From Mesorhabditis belari (Eukaryota; Nematoda; Chromadorea; Rhabditida; Rhabditidae): a stretch of DNA of 64,000 nt. Made by a program: the position numbers and the translations under genes. Positions 58,847 through 64,000 of the stretch are shown one piece after another. The notes below the pieces were generated by a model. The model was not told where the DNA came from, searched no databases, and saw only the letters and a program-made list of their open reading frames with translations. The stretch spans positions 797,501 to 861,500 of the forward strand of contig CAUEEP010000740.1 in NCBI GenBank assembly GCA_958450365.1, in the 5' to 3' direction. The first letter of the stretch is position 1. Every line of letters begins with the position of its first letter.

Positions 58847-61800
58847 ATGCGAACTCTCCATTTATTGAGTTATCTTTTGGCAATAGCATGGGCTGATCTA
58901 TTCACGGCAACTGCCGATTTACAGCACATGTTGGGTGAGTGTCACTTTAATCAAACCTGCTTCATATTAGCAAGTATTAACTTTCAAAAGCTATCGTAAT
59001 CTTGGATTTTGTCTATAACCAATCTATCTATGAATCTAGCAATTTTTTCTGTAATTCGATAAACTTCGCGAATCTTTACAAAAATCTACCAAAAACTGAT
59101 AGATTAGATAGAGCTAGAGCCAAGATTACGGTAGTTTTCAAAAGGTGACACATTTTAGAAAATGAATCCTTTTGAAAGTTTAGGTGCCGAGAAAAACATC
59201 GTACCGGTGATCAACGATTACATTGAGGCCGAACAGGAAAGATTGGAACAATTGAAAAAGTATGGATTAAAGATAAAATGATCTTGAAATAGCAATGATT
59301 TCAGATTCGCTGAAGAGTACAACACAAGGAATGCAGAGGCACAAGAAGTGGGCACGGAATTTGTGACGAATCCGATCAATGCTTTTCTTCTCATCAAAAG
59401 ATTGACATCTGAATGGAGACAGGTGAAGAATATTAGATTTTGAGTGAAAGATGAGATCCCAGGTGGAGGAGATGATGCGGAATAATCATGCACATCGATT
59501 CATCAAAAATATTACGGTGAGACGAGAGGAAAATGAGGTGAGAATTGAAAAGGGGCAAAGGGGATGGGGAGGGGTGTACTTTGTGCTTGAAAATATGATA
59601 GAAAAAATCCTTTCTGGTGCAGGCAAGCTTTTGTTTTCAAGTGTTTCCAAAAGGGAAGTCATGTTAGATTCAATTATGACGCCAGCTGGCTTAGATACTT
59701 TTTGTAGCCAGGTCAATAGAAAAATTAGGAGAGGATTGGCTGCTAGCTTAGCTGAAAATCGGTTTTGGAAAACGCTTATTATTGTGAAATCTGATGAAAA
59801 GTTTCTAGGTAAAATTCCCGGGTGAGGAAGATCTGTCGGGAGCCGCGATTGCTCTGCTTCGACTTCAAGTAAGCACAAAAATCGATCAAATACAATATAC
59901 AAAAAATATGCTAAGTAAAAAGATCAAGATCACTCTCTTTTTCAGGATGTTTACAAATTGGACACACACGATCTAGCGAATGGAATGATTCGAGGAGAAA
60001 AAGTCGGACACAAACTGAATGCACATGATGTTTTCGAGGTTTTTTTTCGTCTAAGATATAAGATTTAAAACATTAAATTATAAAGAAAAGTTTTAATTTA
60101 AATATTTAAATTAAATCTTTAATTTAAATATTTAATGAATTAAAATATGTTTTCCAGGTTGGCCGAGCTGCCTACAATGCAAAAGATTACTATCACTGTT
60201 TGATGTGGATGCAAGAAGCGCTGAATAGGGTAATTGAATCATGGATATCAAATGAGAAAGAATTTGTTTCAGTTGGAAAACGAGAATCCACAAACAATTG
60301 AGGAGTCGGAGATTTTGGAATACCTCGCCTATTCACTGTATCAACAGGGAAATGTGAGAAGAGCGCTGACATTGACAAAGAAATTGGCCCGAATCGCGCC
60401 AGGTCATCCAAGAGCTAGAGGTGGGGAAAGCTGAAAACTTCACGATAAGGTTGAACTTTTAAATGATCTGTTGTTAAAAGATGTCAACTTTTGACAGCTA
60501 TCGTAATCTTGTCTAAACTTATGAGACAACTTTCAGGAAACATCAAATGGTATGAGGATCGTCTTGATGGAAAAGAATTACAAGGAGATTTACCACCAGT
60601 TGTCAATAAGAGGTGCTAAAGAAAATATACAACAGTAGATTTGATTTAAATAGCAAGAAGTTCATAGTTACTGGCAAAGTTGAGTTTTAAAGAAGGTAGA
60701 GAAAAGAGATTTGTGATGGATTTGATGTCAAGTAGAAAAGAAAATAGCTGAACTGAATCAAAGCTATTTTATCACTAGCAATTCAATACTAGTTATATCT
60801 AAACTTTAATCGTCAATTTTCAGAGTTGAATGGGATGGAATCCCGGAAAGAGACGCATATGAATCGCTGTGTCGCGGAGAGGAAAAAAAGCCGACACCTG
60901 AAGAACAACGAAAACTTTATTGCTATTATAAAGTAAAGCAATCATTTCTTTCATTTTTATCTTCTTTCTAGAATGATCGTCCCTTCTTAAAGATTGCTCC
61001 AATCAAAGTTGAAATCATTCGACACAATCCACTTGCCGTTTTGTTTAAACAAGTTGTCAGTGATCGGGAGATCGCTGTCATTCAAGATTTGGCAAGACCA
61101 AAAGTAAGAGATTTGCTGGATTTTGATGAGATCAAGATTGATTTAGTTGAAACGAGCAACGGTGCAAAATGCGGTGACAGGAGAGCTTGAACATGCATCG
61201 TATCGAATCTCAAAGAGGTCAATAAAAAGATATTGAGGGTTATGATAGCTTTTCCTGGAGGAAAAGAGTTTACCTAATCTAAATTCTCTTTCTAAAACGT
61301 GTCAGAACTATCGTAATCTTGATGTTTTTCAGTGCTTGGCTAAAAGAGATGGAGAGTGAAGTGGTTGCAAGAGTGAATCGACGAATTGGTGATATGACAA
61401 ATCTGAATCAAGAAACTTCTGAAGATTTACAGGTCATTTCAAAATTCAATGAAGAAAACTGTCTTAATCTTATCAAAAATTAATTGAAAAACTTTTCAGA
61501 TAGCTAATTATGGCCTTGGCGGTCACTATGATCCACATTACGATTTTGCGAGGGTAAATTTTTAAATAACTTTTGATAATGGACTCTTGAGAAATCTTAT
61601 CTTTATTCTAAAAAGGGGATTTCAGAAAGAGGAGACAAATGCCTTCAAAACTCTCGGAACTGGCAATCGAATTGCTACAGTATTATTTTATGTAAGTTTT
61701 CAATACCGTAGGATATCAAAAGCTAAGAAAGAGAGCTTCAGCTAAAAAGACGAAATGTTTGAAAGCAGACTGACAACTGAAGCCAATTTTCAGATGTCTC

Positions 61801-62386
61801 AGCCGGATCTCGGTGGAGCCACAGTTTTCAACAAACTTGGAATTGCCTTTTTCCCATCAGTTCACGACGCACTCTTCTGGTAAAAATTACAAAAGGATTT
61901 ATTGTCAACAGGTTTTTAGGTATAATTTGAAACGAAATGGTGATGGAGATATGCGTACCCGTCATGCTGCTTGTCCTGTGTTGCTTGGAGTGAAATGGGT
62001 AAGCAAGCTAAATTTATCGATAAAGATTCGATTCTATTTTGGAAGAGTTTTGTGGCGAAATCTTAACCACATAACAGATAAGGAAAAAGGGGAATTCTTT
62101 CGAAATACGTCCAATTTAATGAGGAGTTCAATAGTACACATGTACTCTTTTGGATATAGGAAATGAGTGGAAAATACTGTAAAGATAGACATTACTGGTA
62201 CTGTAATTTCTGTAAAAGAAATACAGTATTACGGTAGTGAAACGAAAAAACAAAAAACAATCTTGTCAGGTGTCGAACAAATGGATCCACGAGCGCGGCC
62301 AAGAATTCACTCGTCCCTGTGGATTGGATGAAGATGTTTATGAACGTTTCGTTGGAGATCTTTCACCCATGCATCGACCAATCTAG
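58847..62386 (+). CDS. dpy-18: Collagen prolyl 4-hydroxylase alpha subunit
   Basis: ER-lumenal Fe(II)/2-oxoglutarate dioxygenase that hydroxylates prolines in collagen Gly-X-Y repeats. Exons: 58847-58934, 59184-59259, 59305-59422, 59463-59537, 59809-59868, 59946-60038, 60158-60229, 60273-60420, 60537-60612, 60824-60932, 60972-61103, 61147-61217, 61333-61432, 61500-61553, 61626-61691, 61794-61879, 61920-61998, 62270-62386. These give 539 residues (human P4HA1 534). The signal peptide (LLSYLLAIAWADLF) is followed by the N-terminal helical region, then the peptide-binding TPR-like region (YHCLMWMQEALNRLE). The catalytic domain has iron ligands His415 and Asp417 (GGHYDPHYDFA) and His490, and the 2-oxoglutarate-binding Lys500 (RHAACPVLLGVKWV). 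The symbol is by family; phy-2 or another paralogue is possible. Confidence 0.95.
58977..59158. repeat. Foldback copy in intron 1 of the prolyl hydroxylase gene
   Basis: A clear example of the dispersed family. The left arm is AACTTTCAAAAGCTATCGTAATCTTGG and the right arm contains CCAAGATTACGGTAGTTTTC; about 180 bases end to end. Inner arms AACCAATCTATCTATG and GATAGATTAGATAGAG are also inverted. Confidence 0.8.
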
Positions 62387-62628
62387 ATCAGCTTTGATAA
62401 TAAACTTTGTTTCATGATTTTTCTTTTTTCAAATGCTTCCTTGTTGTTTTTCTTTTCGGGAGATGATATTTAAATTATGAAAAGTGTTGGTTCAAACTTT
62501 TTTCTGTTTTCGGGTCTCACAAAACTTGTCGCTTCTTTTTGAATTCGTGCCTTCTAATGTATGAAATATTATTATCTTGTTTTTTTTGTTAATGCCAAAT
62601 AAAATATTGAAGAAGAAGGAATTCGACT

Positions 62629-63911
62629 ATAGCTTTCAAACTTCGAACTTCGACTCAAATTTTTCTTCTATTGGCGGTGATTGGTGTGGCGGTGGCTGTG
62701 CAATGCTACGTTGGACAACAGACTTTATCCAATAGAAATAACGGCTTCTCACAAGGAGTCCAAGGAAACACTTTTGGAATGTCTGTTCGTAAGTTTTAAA
62801 GAGTTTAGCAGAAGTTAACTTTTGAGGAATCAGCTAAGTACAGTCCAAGTAACAGCTCCCTTGTAAGTCATCGTCTTTTACACTTGGCTAGGTGATAAAG
62901 TGATAGATATTTCGTAGATTTTGAGGAATTTCTAGATACAATTACCATTGCACAGTAATCTCGATGTAACCAATTTGCACTAATTCTAATTCCAGGCGAT
63001 TGTGGCCCAAATGTGCGCATGTGCTTTAAATCGTACGTGAGACGAAACAATAATGGAGACGATTCACATACGGAGACTCGTGACTGTGGAGATCCAAACT
63101 CGGGACGATGCTTCCAGGTTGGCACATTACGAAAAACCTACCATAAATCCTCTAATAAAACCCCATCCCCTCGTACAGTCGTGTAGTCTAACTTCTTTTT
63201 AGAAAACCATTCTTTTCTCAGCCCCTAGATTTTTCCCAACTATACTTTTGGTATCAAAAAATACTAGATTTCAGGGGCTATCATTTGACACCATAAAACG
63301 CACTGTAGCTTAAAGCAACGCGGAGAATGGGACGTTTAAAGTTGGACTACGCGACTGTACGTCTGTCATTATGGGGGCGTAGATTACCAGCTGCAAAACC
63401 CGCCTAGCTGCGGGTTTTAGGGCATTGGCGTGTGAGGCGGGTCTCTGTCTCTGTGGCGCAGTCAGGAGCGCGCTTGTCTACGGCTCACGTGGCCCGGGTT
63501 CGACCCCCGTGATGCCACTAAATTTGGGTTTTCTCAATTTTTTATTTTAAATAGCGCAACTAAAATAAATTTTAAGGTTTTCTAAAGAACTTTTAGCTTT
63601 ATTGGTCAAAACACGGCCGAGAAAATGCCCGTACAGACAGACAGACACTGCTCTTTATATAGTAGATTTACGATATGCCCTATTTTTGAGTAGGAAAAGC
63701 TGATGAGTACGATACTATAGAAACTATAGAAACTATAGATACTACATATACGGATACTATAGAAAAGCTATAACATTTTCCCTGAGTTTTTGCCTAACTT
63801 GACCCTTCTAGAACTTTAAACTTTTTTTAGCCCACTTTTTAGAACACAGGTTGCACGGGTGATTGGCAGAGTCAGCAATGTTGTTGCGCTGGGGATCTAT
63901 GCAATTCATAG
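62629..63911 (+). CDS. Small secreted Cys-rich protein of ET/Ly6-like type, start codon not found
   Basis: Three exons: about 62629-62788, 62996-63117 and 63843-63911. The first encodes a signal-peptide-like stretch (TQIFLLLAVIGVAVAVQCYV). The second has CGPNVRMCFKSYV and RDCGDPNSGRCFQ. The third has GCTGDWQSQQ and the diagnostic CCCAGDLCNS. The Cys spacing with a final CCxxDLCN is that of nematode ET modules and Ly6-type three-finger domains, which are small extracellular domains. No ATG lies in frame upstream of the signal sequence before a TGA, so the first exon or a base is missing. Intron 63118-63842 carries a foldback element and a tRNA-derived repeat. Confidence 0.7.
63139..63382. repeat. 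Foldback element related to the pkd-2 intron copy
   Basis: About 244 bases in an intron of the ET/Ly6-like gene. Its left end (TACCATAAATCCTC and CCCCATCCCCTCGTACAGTCG) is the reverse complement of the right end of 55965-56233. Its right end repeats ACTACGCGACTGTACG and CATTATGGGGGCG. Confidence 0.75.
63395..63668 (+). mobile_element. Probable tRNA-derived SINE
   Basis: A tRNA-like head at about 63441-63518 (GTCTCTGTGGCGCAGTCAGG resembles the 5' end of tRNA-Asn) contains an A-box-like TGGCGCAGTCAGG and a good B box (GGTTCGACCCC) about 50 bases later. The D stem GCGC/GCGC pairs, but the acceptor and anticodon stems do not, so it is not a working tRNA. A non-tRNA body follows, ending near the CAGACAGACAGACACTGCTC motif and TATATAGTAGAT. 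Confidence 0.6.
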
Positions 63912-64000
63912 AACAAGTCTGAGGTGAGATTGCGTCCATGCTTTCACTTTTTTTTCGATTCAGTTTTGGCGTTAGCTTTTTTGGTTTCTGTAAAGTGCTT

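Noticed and set aside
59451..59825. In-frame read-through of a prolyl hydroxylase intron
   Set aside because: The open frame runs through the intron to a stop after 59809. The spliced product matches the family across the junction, so the extension is not needed.
63441..63518. Functional tRNA-Asn gene
   Set aside because: A and B boxes and the D stem are present, but the acceptor and anticodon stems do not pair and no GTT anticodon loop is visible.

Overview
The window is nuclear DNA of a nematode, probably a free-living or insect-associated chromadorean of the Rhabditida type. The evidence is small introns (down to about 38-50 bases) with TTTCAG-type acceptors, many short exons, apparent trans-splice acceptors directly before start codons, a cuticle collagen, an FMRFamide-like neuropeptide precursor, an innexin, and orthologues of well-known Caenorhabditis genes. 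I cannot name the species from the sequence. All gene models below were built by hand from reading frame, splice sites and family knowledge. Exon boundaries are given so they can be checked.

Layout. 1-211: last exon of a gene running in from the left. 1180-3530 (minus): SH2D4-type SH2 protein. 7107-8568: cuticle collagen. 8691-11417 (minus): four-EF-hand calmodulin-like protein. 11679-12997: small secreted orphan peptide. 13761-14272: stray, internally duplicated 18S rRNA fragment. 17064-19181: FLP neuropeptide precursor. 20355-21515: START-domain lipid-transfer protein. About 21770-23535: a gene or pseudogene whose frames I could not reconcile. 25507-29239: innexin. 29671-30402: deleted Tc1-like transposon nested in an older foldback element. 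30741-32604: seven-transmembrane receptor. 32769-34328 (minus): Rieske iron-sulfur protein, with a one-base frameshift. 35514-36566: two-pass membrane protein with a GC-AG intron. 37484-38698: U1A/U2B'' snRNP protein. 38975-40528: HSCB/Hsc20 J-protein. 41129-46649: leukotriene A4 hydrolase-type M1 aminopeptidase, with a secreted-peptide gene nested antisense in its intron (44843-45241). 46917-48961 (minus): secreted Cys-rich repeat protein, also with a one-base frameshift. 49750-50206: two-finger C2H2 protein. 50994-56669: polycystin-2 (25 exons). 58847-62386: collagen prolyl 4-hydroxylase alpha subunit. About 62629-63911: small secreted Cys-rich ET/Ly6-like protein.

Genes are packed on both strands with little between them and I see no operon logic. 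Functional themes that recur are collagen and its hydroxylase (7107 and 58847), Fe-S biology (Rieske protein and HSCB), calcium signalling (calmodulin-like protein and polycystin-2) and neuronal signalling (FLP peptide, innexin, receptor, polycystin-2). This is most likely coincidence of position.

Introns and spacers carry many foldback elements: a recurrent family whose ends read like CTACCGTAATCTT, elements with GAGTGTGTTCC ends, a mariner-type element, a Tc1-type element, a likely tRNA-derived SINE, and several large hairpins. Two or three otherwise clean genes carry single-base frameshifts at short homopolymers, which points to residual assembly indels rather than real gene death. No CRISPR, phage or bacterial feature is present.
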